Below, piece by piece: positions 44,666-55,494 of a DNA stretch of 64,000 nt (position 1 is the stretch's first letter; each line of letters opens with the position of its first letter). The DNA comes from Culex pipiens pallens (Eukaryota; Arthropoda; Insecta; Diptera; Culicidae). The notes under the pieces are model-generated. The model was given only the letters and a program-made list of their open reading frames with translations, made no database searches and was not told the origin of the DNA. The translations under genes and the position numbers were made by a program. The stretch is taken from the NCBI RefSeq assembly GCF_016801865.2, contig NC_068938.1, positions 210,827,734 to 210,891,733 of the forward strand, written 5' to 3'.

Positions 44666-46550
44666 ATATTTTCAATTATGTTAAATAGAAAAAAAATGTC
44701 TCAACCCTGTTATATTATTTTACAAGGAAGTTGTTAGTAAAAAGTTGATTCAACACCTACTAATCTTTTTCATGGTTTGTCTCAAATTCTGTCACAGATA
44801 TTTGCTTTAAAAATAAGTTTTGTCTCACTTTCCAGTAATTTTGTAATCTAACTGAGACTGTCTTCCTCGATTTGAACTACCCAACTTCTTCCTCAACCGC
44901 AGTAATTCCGCTCTATATCTGCAACTTGCACTCAATAATCCCAACTCCAGGCCACACCCCTCTGCATAAACCAAAAAAAACTTTCGCTCTGACATTCGAA
45001 ATCCTCCGCGTTATCGGACCGCCCGCGCGCGCTCCAAACTAGGACAAAGAAAAGAAAAATTTCCCATAACGACATATAAATGATAATGGCAACACAAATC
45101 ATCCCAGGCTCTCACCGGCGGCGGCACTCCTGGTGCAAAATTTAAACGTTTCTCGTTTTTCCTCCGCAGTAGCTACTACATATTGCCCGGGAAAGCTGCC
45201 CCCCTACCACGCAAAAGTGTTATAGTTTTGCTTCTTTTGCATTTGCGAGGGACGACTACTCCGGGAGAGGTTGTTTCGTTTTATTTAGTGGGATCGCTGG
45301 ATCGTTTTTTGCACTTCTTCAGAACAACCCATTTCGCTTTTCCTATCAATTTTCACACGTGTTACGACGAACCCCCCTCGAAACCTTCTCGCAGCTTTTT
45401 TTTCAGGTCGGAACAAAAAATGACAAATGTGGCAGCCATGTAGTGGTGACACGGTGCAAAAAATGGGAAAAGTGCTGATTTCGGGCTTGTTAGCACTAGT
45501 GCCGACTTGGAAGCCCCAAGTCGACCCCAAGTTGGCACTAAATCAGCATTAAGGGAAAAGTAGCGCGTTTTTTTTCACAGTGCACGAAGAAGAGCTAGCC
45601 AAGGGCAACTGGCAGTGTCTGGCAGGGCGATAAGAGTAAATTTAAAAATTTAATAAAGATATTTTCCCACCCTCCGAACGCGCGACACACGTGTGCTTTA
45701 GGTGTGTCGTTGGAAGAGGAAACTGCCACAAGGGGTTTTCCCGGACTTTTGTCTGCCATGGGTGCTCTCTTCGTGGTGCATCCGACGATTAACAGAAAGA
45801 GGGAAAAGTTAGGCACTAAAGATGGCTGAAGAACTGTTGCAAAGTGATATTTTGGACAAAGTGAGGAAGTTTTGGGAAGTGTACTAGAGATAGGATGAGG
45901 CACTTACATTCAAATGACCCTTAAATGAAGGCAATTGCCGAAAACATCAACAAATCACTTAGTTTCGACATTTAAACTCCAAGAAGTCATTTGCTGTGGC
46001 CACAAAAGCTCATCCGTGCGTGTCGAGACGCTCGCGAAGCTCAATGACCCCGAAAGAAAAGCTCCCCTCGCTTGATTTCAAACACCAACCAACCAACCAG
46101 GCCCGTCAGTAACTGCGGCAAGACAATAGCGCGAGCTATTCAAGGAATTTCCCGTAGAAACAATTGAAAATTATTGGGTCGTGGAGAAATTCTCCGCCGA
46201 ACCCCGCGCCCGACCTCCAAGGGGCACTAGGTTGGCCATTATCACCACCGAGGAGGCCAGTTATGCGTGAAAAGCGCCCACAGAGGTTATGTCCAAGATG
46301 TTGCCATTTTGTGGCCGTTGCCGGGAGGAAAAAAAACATCGATCGTGGGCTTTTTCCTCCGCTCTCCGTCACCGCAGGGACAGAAGGCCCTTTTCTCGGG
46401 CCCATTATCCGATTGTTGTAATTAACCATTAACTTTTGCTCGAGCAACGGAGGCCTTTTTTCGCTTCTCGGAATCTGCGTGGTGAGCTGATGGAACAGAG
46501 TGGGTTTGGTGGGCAAATAAAATTTAATTTGAAATTCTGTTTGAACTGAA
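44666..46550. other. Unique sequence between minisatellite blocks
   Basis: Mostly unique, partly GC-rich. A single TGCTGATTT...AAATCAGCATTA palindromic repeat lies at 45472-45551. Frames of 85-140 codons (for example 46136-46558, minus strand) show no recognisable domain. No RNA gene seen. Confidence 0.45.
45472..45551. repeat. TGCTGATTT / AAATCAGCA palindromic repeat, single copy
   Basis: Starts TGCTGATTTCGGGCTTGTTA and ends GGCACTAAATCAGCATTA, with further internal pairing (GCCGACTTGGAAGCCCCAAG). Related to the copy at 49549-49627 and to the family at 52.8-55.5 kb. Confidence 0.6.
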
Positions 46551-48930
46551 ATCCACAAAGTTGTCCCACCATGAGAATGATTTCGGCGAAAAACTCAACA
46601 ATATTGGTCTTGAAACTGTCCCACCATGAGAAAAGTAATGGCGTAATCTTGAAAAAATGCGTAAATGGCTGTCCCACCATGAGAAATATGTTAGCACAAG
46701 ATATTGTTATTGAAGCTGTCCCACCGTTAGGGCAATTTAGTCTCAAACCTTCAAAAAAATAGGATTCGAGGTTGTCCCACCATGCTTTCAATTTTGGTCA
46801 ATTATTCACAAAAAAATTGTGTGTGAGGCTGTCCCACCAAGTGAGCAATTTGGCCAATTGCCTCAAGAAAAAAATAACTGAGCTGTCCCACTACTATGAA
46901 AGTTATGGTCAGTGTACTCATTAAATAAATTTAGAGGCCGTCCCACCATGACAACAACTTTAGCCAATAACTTTCTATGAAATTGGGTTTGAGGCTGTCT
47001 CACCTTGTTATCTATTTTGGTCCCATACTATCAATAAATTGAGGCATGAGACTGTGCCATTTTGAGAACAACTTAGCAAAAGCCCAAAAAATTGTTTTAT
47101 GTTGTCCCACCATGAGAACAGTTATGACAGTACCATTTAGAAATATGGTTTTATGCTGTCCCACCATGATAAAATATTTGTCTCATCATGATATTAATTA
47201 TGGTCAATCAATCTCGAAAAATTGAGTATGAGGCTGCCCCACTAGGGTGTAATATGGTTGCATGGAAAAAATTAAAGTTGTCCAAATTTAGCGAGCACAG
47301 CAATTTTTCAGTTCCTTTTGGGGTCCTGAACAACTCCCCAAAGTTTGGGAACGATTGGTTTAGTCCTCACTTTGCGCAAAACGATTCAATTTTCCATATA
47401 AAATTGTATGGGAAAAACAATTTTTTTGGATTTCGATATTTATAAAATCCACGTTTCACGCTGTACTAAAACCGGATTCATATTCGAATGCTCTGGAAGG
47501 TGCTCTACAATTTTCCCGAAGAGAGTATGGTGCTAACTTGCTACTAAAAAAATATACAGCGTGTTCAAAACTCGTCTAAAACGTGTTTTTTGCTCGAAAA
47601 TCACGTTTTAGACGAGTTTTTAGGACGCTGTATCTTCTTTCAGGGACATGCTAGCACCATACTCTCTTCGGGAAAGTTGTAGAGCACCTTCCAGAGCATC
47701 CGAATATGAATCCGGTTTTAGTACAGCTTGAAACGTGGATTTTATAAATATCAAAATCCAAAAAAATGGTTTTTCCCATACAAATTTATATGGAAAATTG
47801 AATCGCTTTGCGCAAAGTGAGGACTAACCCAATCGTTCCCAAACTTTGGGGAGTTGTTTAGGACCCCAAAAGGAACTGAAAAATTGCTGTGCTGGAAAAT
47901 CGATTTTGATATTACACCCTACTGCCCCACCTTGTTAACACATTGGCCAATTGCAAAAAAAAAATTTATAGCTGTCCCACCATGACAAAATTTAAAGCCA
48001 ATAAAAATTTAAATACCGCCTCACCTTATAATCAATTTTGGTGACATACTCTCAAAAACTTGGCTGTCCCGCCTTGAGAACGATTTAGGCAATTGATTAT
48101 TAGGCAGTTATCCCACCATAAGCACAGATGTGATAGTATTATTAAGAAATTGGGTTCAAAGCTGTCCCACCATGATACATGTTTTGTCCGATTATTATAT
48201 CAATTATGGTCCAATAATCTCGAAAAATTGGGTATTAGGCTGTCCCACCTTGTTAACAATTTGGCGAATTGATTCAAGGAGATTTGATTTTAAAGCTGTC
48301 CCACCATGATAAAAATTATGGTCAATTTACTCAAATAATGCGTTTAGAAGCCGTCCCACCATCAGAACATTTTTAGCCAATTACCTTCCAAGATATTAAT
48401 TCAGGCTGTCCCACCATGAGAACAATTTTGGACGATTGCTATCAAGGAATCTAGTTTGAGGCTATCCCACTATTAGACTTATTAGAATAATTGAGCCAAA
48501 AGCCCAAAAAAATCGGTTTCAAGGTTGTCCCACCATAAGTACACCTTTGACAATATTATTAAGAAATTGGGTTCAAAGCTGATTAAAGCTTATCTCGAAA
48601 AAAATAGTTTTAGAATGTCCCATCTTGTTAACAATTTGGCATTTGCTTCAAGGAATAATTCATTTCAATGCTGTCCCACCATGATATAAGTTACGGTCAA
48701 TATAAGGTATAAGGTATATCAAGGTATCAAGGTATTATTTTAGAGGCCGTCCCACCATGAAAAAAGCAGCCAAAATTTAAAACAAATCGGTATGATACTG
48801 TCCCACCATGACAAGAAATTTAGTTTGAGGCTGTCCCACCCTGAGAAAATTTTTGGCTGTATCCGCAAACTTCATTCATAATTATAATAAAAAATATTAA
48901 ATTATATTTTTATAAGACTGTCCCACCTTG
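46551..48930 (+). repeat. TGTCCCACC minisatellite, block II
   Basis: About forty diverged units of 50-65 bases with the core CTGTCCCACCATGA or CTGTCCCACCTTGTTAAC. All cores are on the plus strand. The block is interrupted by the foldback element at 47243-47921. Neighbouring units alternate between types, as in block III, but the order is less regular. On the minus strand the core reads ATGGTGGGACAG, so many short frames begin MVGQ; these are by-products. Confidence 0.85.
47243..47921. mobile_element. 679-bp foldback element with 9-bp target duplication
   Basis: Starts TAGGGTGTAATAT and ends ATATTACACCCTA. Two arms of roughly 300 bases are near-perfect reverse complements around a centre near 47595 (AAACTCGTCTAAAACGTG against CACGTTTTAGACGAGTTTT). 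It is flanked by the direct repeat CTGCCCCAC (47234-47242 and 47922-47930). Removing the element and one repeat restores GAGGCTGCCCCACCTTGTTA, one ordinary minisatellite unit, so the ends are certain to within a base or two. A 9-base duplication fits Mutator-like or foldback-type transposition. No frame of note. A diverged partial copy lies at 39128-39292. Confidence 0.85.
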
Positions 48931-50175
48931 CAATTGTGTTAAATAGAAAAAAAAGTTCTCGCAAACAGAAACTTCCTGCTAACCGACAAAAATTTCCCAT
49001 TGTTGAATGGAAAATTTTCCACCACCGCAAAAACCGAACCGCGCGCGAGAGAAAAAGCCCAAAAAGCCCACCATTGAAATTCGATTTCTGCGCGCCACCA
49101 CCAAAACAACAACAATTGCCATTCCGCGGCGATTGAGTTAGTTCGGTGTGAAATTTGCTCTTCAACAATATTGGTTTCAAAGTTTTTTTTTTCTGTTGCA
49201 CTGTAAGAAAGTTACGAAACAAAGTGTGTAAATAGGTTTCAATTGGCAGTTGTGGCACCACCCCCAATGAAAAGGCAAGAAAAACGACGTTTTCATGGAC
49301 TATTTATCGCCTCGTGAGACGACGCTTTTTCCTCTTGGGGATGACGGAGGGTGGAAGGACCACAAACCTCCCCCGAAATGTCTTGATTGATGGAACGGTT
49401 TACGTGCGAGCGGTCAAATTTAGGTAAAAAACACGGGAAATTGGGCAAATTCGATTGTCGTGAAAGGTGGAAAAGGTGACGCTTTCGTAATTAGAGGGAA
49501 ATTGTGTAACAGGTGTTTCTAAACGTTTCTCGATAAAAATAAATAAAAATGCTGATTTAGGGCTAATTAGCACTTAAGCATGCTTGGAAGCATCAAGTCA
49601 GCACTTAATCGGCCCTATATCAGCATTAACGCCAATTTTTGCTCCCTTGGCACGTGGACACCTTGCAGAACTCGTCCACCTCGTCCATAACGGTAGATGC
49701 TCCCTCTCGCAAACTCCACACAACTCAAGATAATGCAATTATAATTATCAACGCTGACCATTCTCGGAGAACCGGAGAACCGCTTGACCACCACAAGCAT
49801 CTTAATCTTGTTTCTCGCACGCGCCCTCTCTCAGAATCATCAGTTGAAGGACGACCCCCGCCGTCAATGAATATTAATTTCCATGGCAATTCGCTCACCT
49901 TTGATAGCGGGATCGCGGTGCTACCGTTTTGCACTGGAGCTAATAACGGTGTTCAGAACCAGACGCAGGAGGGGGACCCTTGCAGGCGTTAGTGCAGATA
50001 AGTCCGTGTACGCAGGGTTCAATCAAACGGAACGGCCGCGATAGCTGGCCGAGCGCGGTTCGTTGCATCTTCAGGAATTTCGAGGAGGGGGGGATTTAGT
50101 AAGGTAAGTGCAGGTAGTTTTGAACTAGAGTTGTAATGTCCAAAAAATTAGCAAGAATCTTGAACATTCTCGAAA
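48931..50175. other. Unique sequence between minisatellite blocks
   Basis: Unique DNA with one TGCTGATTT-family copy at 49549-49627. Frames of 117-121 codons (49639-49992 plus strand, 48902-49267 minus strand) have no recognisable domain. Nothing else is supported. Confidence 0.45.
49549..49627. repeat. TGCTGATTTAGG / TATATCAGCATTA palindromic repeat, single copy
   Basis: TGCTGATTTAGGGCTAATTA on the left and GGCCCTATATCAGCATTA on the right are inverted. The centre holds CTTAAGCATGCTTGGAAGC, the AGCATGCTT word shared by all copies at 52.8-55.5 kb. Confidence 0.65.
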
Positions 50176-51685
50176 AAAAATATTCGTGAGGTTGTCCCAC
50201 TATAAAACAAAATTATGGTCTAATACTATCAACAAATTGAGATTGAGGCTGTCCCACCTTGAAGGCAATTAAGCCAATAGCCTCAACAATTTAGTTCGGG
50301 GCTGTCCCACCATAATAACAATCAAAAAATTGGGTTGAAAGCTGTCCCACCATGATAAAAGTTATGTCAATTAATCTCGCAAAATTGGGGTTGAGGCTGT
50401 CCCATCTTGTTTACAATTTGACCAATTGCAAAATAGATTTCAAAGCTGTCCCACCATGATAAAAGCTATGATCAATGTACTCAAAAAATTGGTATAGAGT
50501 TCGTCCCACCATGGTAACATTTTTAGTCATAACCCTTCCAAGAAATAGGCTTTGAGGCTGTCCCACCCTTGTTTACAATTTGGCTAATTACTTCAAGGAA
50601 AATAGATTTCAAAGCTGTCCCACCATGATAAAAGTTATGGTCAATGTACTCAAGAAATAATTTTAGAGGCCGTCCCACCATGGGAACAGTTTTAGTCATA
50701 AATCTTTCAAGAAGTAGGGTTTAAGGCTGTCCCACCCTTGTTTACAATTTGACCAATTGCTTCAAGCAAAATAGATTTCAAAGCTGTCCCACCATGATAA
50801 AAGCTATGGTCAATGTACTAAAAAAATTGGTATAGAGTTCGTCCCACCATGGTAACATTTTTAGTCATAACCCTTCCAAGAAATAGGCTTTGAGGCTGTC
50901 CCACCATTGTTTACAATTTGGCCAATTGCTTCAAGGAAAATAAATTTCAAAGCTGTTCCACCATGATAAAAGTTATGGTCAATGCACTCAAGAAATAAAT
51001 TAGGTTCGTGATGATGTCTAACAATCCAGACAATTTTAGTCGTTAGAAGAATGAAAAAAATTGGTTAAGAGCTGTCCCACCATGATTGAAGTTATGTCCC
51101 ATCATGATATCAATTTTGGCCAATTATTCTCGCAAAATTGGGGTTGAGGCTGTCCCACCTTGTTTACAATTTGACCAATTGCTTCAAGCAAAATAGATTT
51201 CAAAGCTGTCCCACCATGATAAAAGCTATGGTCAATGTACTCAAAAAATAGGCATAGAGTTCGTCCCACCATGGTAAAATTAGTCATAACCCTTCCAAGA
51301 AATAGGCTTAGAGGCTGTCCCACCATTGTTTACAATTTGGCCAATTGCTTCAAGGAAAATAAATTTCAAAGCTGTCCCACCATGATAAAAGTGATGGCTA
51401 ATGTACTCTAGAAATAAGTTAAGAGGCCGTCCCACAATGGGAACATTTTTAGTCATACACCTTCCAAGAAATAGGGTTTGAGGCTGTCCAACCATTGTTT
51501 ACAATTTGGCCAATTGCTACAAGAAAAAGTAAATTTCAAAGCTGTCCCACCATGATAAAAGTTATGGTCAATGTACTCAAGAAATAAGTTTAGAAACCGT
51601 CCCACCATGGGAACATTTTTAGTCATAAACCTTTCAAGAAGTAGGGTTTCATGCTGTCCCACCCTTGTTTACAAATTGGCCAATT
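50176..51685 (+). repeat. TGTCCCACC minisatellite, block III, 169-bp higher-order repeat
   Basis: The most regular block. Three monomers of about 56 bases alternate: type A (GCTGTCCCACCATGATAAAA, then GGTCAATGTACTCAAGAAAT), type B (GCCGTCCCACCATGGGAACA, then TTTTTAGTCATAA and CCTTCCAAGAAATAGG) and type C (GCTGTCCCACCTTGTTTACA, then ATTTGGCCAATTGCTTCAAG). The type A core CCACCATGAT starts at 50451, 50620, 50789, 50958, 51211, 51377 and 51547, so the step is about 169 bases with one irregular interval. The high similarity between these units suggests recent amplification compared with blocks I and II. Confidence 0.9.
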
Positions 51686-52800
51686 GCCAATAGTGAAAAA
51701 AATTGCGAAATTAACGTTTCGGTCGCTGGTTTTGCTTCTTTAGGGTCAACATTCTGATAATTTCGACGAAAATTTGTCATTTAGCTCTTAAAACTTAGTG
51801 CAAAGTTGCCAGGGGACCAGAATAGCTCCCCCTACCCCGTCGTGGGACGCATTCCAATCTCGATGCGTCTGGATCTCTCGACGGCGTATCAATTTACAGT
51901 CCAGTGAGCCCCCGTCACTCCATGAGGGTGGGGGATCAATGATGATTATGACATGTGGAAACCCATCCAACCTACTTACACTGCGTAAACACCTGAAGAT
52001 TAGACGCTCTCGCAAATTAGTACAATTTGCTGCTGGAAGCGAGCGCTTTGTTGTTTGTGATTTGGTTACACCGGAGCTCAACCGAGAGGTCAATCCGGCC
52101 CAAGATTTATTCATAGCCCAATAAGGACCTGCCATTAATCATCACCCAAATCACCCTCTTCCGACTTGGTTTTATTAAAGATTATTTAAATGGATCCTCC
52201 ACCTTCACCCCTTTTTTCGCACCTGTTGGCCCTAACCCTACTTCACAGGTGGTCGTGATTGTGCACATTCTTGGCGCCCTAGAAAAGGGCTGAATTTCTT
52301 GATTTATTCGCCCCCACATCGGGACTGACCAACTCGAGATATGTTTAATTAATGAACCCCACCGGCAGCCGCACGCAGTCTCCAAGGAGTCGTCGCGGTG
52401 GTTTCGGGTTCAGCGGGTTTGAGTAATGCCCCCGGTTGAATGGATTCCTCCCTGGGTCTCGAACTACATATTTATACGAACACGCTTGTGGTGGTGTGTG
52501 AAAATAGACAGGAATTGGCGGTGCGCGCCCACGCAACCCTCGTTTCCGAGGGTCTTCATTGGGTGGAGATTCCAAGGGAGAATCCTCGAGAATCTCCACG
52601 GCTGATTTATGGCGATATAAGCTTACGCGTGGTCCAGGGTCGTAAAACAGTGCAAGATGGTCTACCCGCCCATGATAGGGCCAGGGCGAATGAGTCAATT
52701 GGATTAGCACCTGAGTTAAGGGACACGCGAGGAAGTCACTTTCGAGTGTTCGGATGTTTAACCTGTTGAAGTTTGTAAGAAGAAAAAGCTGGAAGAAACT
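51686..52800. other. Unique sequence, no supported gene
   Basis: GC-moderate unique DNA. Long frames occur on both strands at the same place (52345-52806 minus strand, 52440-52769 plus strand, and a similar pair at 51788-52135), which is not what a coding exon normally shows, and none is recognised. A small inverted pair GGAGATTC / GAATCTCC lies near 52565-52597. Confidence 0.45.
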
Positions 52801-52804
52801 ACTC

Positions 52805-53085
52805 AAAATGCTGATTTAAAGCAAGTTTGCACTTGGAAATGCTGAATTATAAATTCTAAGAGTTAAAAACAGCATTATAAACTTTGTAATACAATTAGTA
52901 ATGTAAATTAAATGCGTTCTGATTCAAAAATAGGTTAAAAATAATTCTTAAAAATTGCATGTTAGCATTAAAGTATGCTTAGAAGCACTAGATAAGAACT
53001 AATTTTGCTTTTTATCAATCAGAACTAAGCATTTTTGCTAAAAATTGCCAAAAACCAAGTCTTACCTCTCATCGTAATTATTTTT
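52805..53085. repeat. TGCTGAT/AGCATGC family, diverged copies
   Basis: TGCTGATTTAAAGCAAGTTTG at 52809 and GCATTAAAGTATGCTTAGAA near 52968 are diverged members of the family that becomes denser at 54.8-55.5 kb. Confidence 0.5.
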
Positions 53086-53287
53086 ATTATTTTTTGGCAC
53101 TTGGTTGAGAAAAAATACTAGCTGCAACAGATTTACAAATTTCGTGAAAAAAAAAAAAACATTTTGCCTCAGTTTAGTTCGTCTCCATACCATTTTGGCA
53201 GCTATCCATACAAAGGCTAATGAAATATATAAAAAAAACTGAATCTTGAGAACAGATTTCTGATCAATTTAATGTCTTCGGCAAAAG

Positions 53288-53369
53288 TCTAGAGTTTTTT
53301 TTGAAAAGGTCCTATAAACTATTGTCTTTCATATGTTTATAGGACCTATTCAATAAAAAAAATTCTTGA
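53288..53369. mobile_element. Small inverted-repeat element (AGGACC hairpin), copy 2
   Basis: TCTAGAGTTTTTTTTGAAAA then GGTCCTATAAAC pairs with GTTTATAGGACC then TATTCAATAAAAAAAATTC, around the loop TATTGTCTTTCATAT. Same loop and arms as the copy at 2052-2132, with better pairing. It is preceded by a copy of the TTTAATGTCTTCGGCAAAAG motif (53262-53285). Confidence 0.6.
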
Positions 53370-53765
53370 ACTGTACAAATTGCTTAGGACCTCTTTGAAA
53401 AAATATTCATTTTTTAAAAATTACCCGTTCTTTAATTCGACTGATCAATTTTGAAAAATCTAATTTTTGGATAAATTCTAGATGTCAAAACATGGCACCT
53501 TTTGAGATATGGCACAATGTAAAAAAAATTGGCAGTGTTGCCATCTTTTTTGATTGTAAAATCAAGCATTGGTCAAATTGTTTATGTATTTTGAACAAAT
53601 TTGTAGGAAATTTTCTAATCTTTTGGCAAAATCATGTTCAGAGATGGTCAATTTGGTCAAACTTCTACAGGTCCAAAAGGCTATTTAAAAAAAATAATTT
53701 TACGTGGTTTCACATTGAAAACGGAGACAAATATCAAATTTTAAGCTTGTAATATTTTGATTGAA
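53370..53765. other. AT-rich unique sequence
   Basis: An 86-codon plus-strand frame (53492-53752) runs through it but has the F/K/N/I-rich composition of AT-rich noncoding DNA. No other signal. Confidence 0.45.
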
Positions 53766-54350
53766 ATTTTGATTTACAATTAATTTCCATTTGACTAACA
53801 TTTGTGTAACATTTGGTTAACATTTGATCAACATTTGATTAAAATTTTATTAACGTTTGATTAACATTTGATTAACATTTGATTAACATTTGATTAACAT
53901 TTGATTAACATTTGATTAACATTTGATTAACATTTGATTAAAATTTGATTAACATTTGATCAACATTTCATTAACATTTGATTAACATTTGATCAATATT
54001 TGATTTACATATGATTAAAATTTGATCAACATTTGATTAACGTTTGATTAACGTTTGATTAACATTTGATTTACATTTGATTAACATTTGATTAACATTT
54101 GATTAACATTTGATTAACATTTGATTAACATTTGATTTGCATTTGATTTACATTTGATTTACATTTGATTTACATTTGATTTACATGTGATTTACATTTG
54201 ATTTACATTTGATTTACATTTGATTTACATTTGATTTACATTTGATTTTAATTTGAATTATATTTCATCAACATTTGATTTACATTTTATTATCATTTGA
54301 TTTAATTTTTTTAAGGTTTGATTTGTATTTCATTAACATTTGATTTACAT
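53766..54350 (+). repeat. 11-bp satellite ACATTTGATTA / ACATTTGATTT
   Basis: Tandem 11-base units, mostly ACATTTGATTA in the first half and ACATTTGATTT in the second (from about 54128), with variants such as ACGTTTGATTA and ACATTTGATCA. Edges decay gradually on both sides. Confidence 0.9.
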
Positions 54351-54780
54351 GAATTAAATTAAAAAAAAATATTTTTCAAGTTGGCAACACTTCCAAATGT
54401 ATTTTTTGGGTAAAAAATTAGATTTTTTAAAATTGGTAAATTTTGTAAAATATTTGATTGGTACGAAAAGTTGAATAAAGATATATATTTTTTTGTAAAT
54501 TGTAAATCACCAAATGAGTTATGAGCAAAAAAAAAGATTTATTTTTAAATGGTTGATTTGCGCAAAAAAATTGTTTTATGAAAATTTCATTAAAAATCAG
54601 AAATAGGATGGAAAATATATTTTTTCTGAGCGTTATCTTAAAATTTTAAACAAGTGCTTCCATTCGGATTTGCCATACGCAAGCAGTACGACCAAATCTT
54701 GAATATTTCCTTAAAAAAGCGCAAGAAAAGCGTAGTTTAATCAAAAATAAATACGATCAAGTAACACATGCAATTTTGTT
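54351..54780. other. AT-rich unique sequence
   Basis: A/T-rich DNA between two repeat families. No gene, hairpin or array seen. Confidence 0.5.
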
Positions 54781-54783
54781 ATT

Positions 54784-55494
54784 AAACTTGTCAGCACTAG
54801 AGCATGCTTAAAAGCACATAATCATCTTTTAATCAGCACTAAATTAGCATTTCAGCAGCACAGTAATTTTTTCTAACTCTAACCAACCTGAAAAAAGAGA
54901 AACCATAAATTAATTGGTTACAGGGTGAAAAAGACTTTATTTAATCACCAAAAAAAAATGCTGCTGAAATAGCAATTAACATTACGTTAGAAAGATTTTC
55001 AGCACAAAAGCATGCTTAAATGCACTAAATCAGCTTTAAATCAGCTCTAAGTCTGCAAGTCAGGACGGACTAAAGCAAAAAAAAAATTCAACATAAAATG
55101 TGCGAAATTATAGTCAACATTTTGTTTTAAAGCTTGTAAGCATTATATCATGTTTAGCAGACCTAAACCAGCTTTAAATCAATCCTAAATCAGAAAAAAA
55201 TACCAAATAAGCAAAATCCATCTGTACTTACGCTTTGTATCACCCAAAAGCATAAAAGGCTGATTTTTTGGACACCGTCGAGTGGAAAAGCATGTTTAGA
55301 AGCACCAAATCAGCTTTAATTGAGCTCAAAAAGCTTGACATAAGCAAGTTATACTTACGTAAAAAGAGTGTAATAGTCCTTATTTCAGCAATTGTAGTGC
55401 AAAAAAAAGGAAATTGATTATAAACAGCTTGTCAGCATTTAAACATGCTTATAAGCACTAAGTCAACCTTAAATCTACCCTAAATCAGCATTTT
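54784..55494 (+). repeat. AGCATGCTTAAAAGCAC repeat family, ~150-bp units
   Basis: Five units at about 150-base spacing, each with a CTTGTCAGCA-like start, an AGCATGCTTA palindrome (54801, 55009, then weaker CATGTTTAG versions near 55150 and 55288, and CATGCTTATAAGCACTAA near 55444), AAATCAGCTTTAAATCAG and a run of A. Single related copies lie at 45.5 and 49.6 kb and diverged ones at 52.8-53.1 kb. Confidence 0.7.

Noticed and set aside
43656..51685. Regularly spaced TGTCCCACC cores taken as a CRISPR-like array
   Set aside because: The sequences between cores are diverged relatives of one another, not unique spacers; core and unit lengths vary, no cas genes are present, and the genome looks eukaryotic.
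52345..52806. 153-codon minus-strand frame as a gene
   Set aside because: A 109-codon frame overlaps it on the other strand, there is no recognisable domain, and no splice or start signals stand out.
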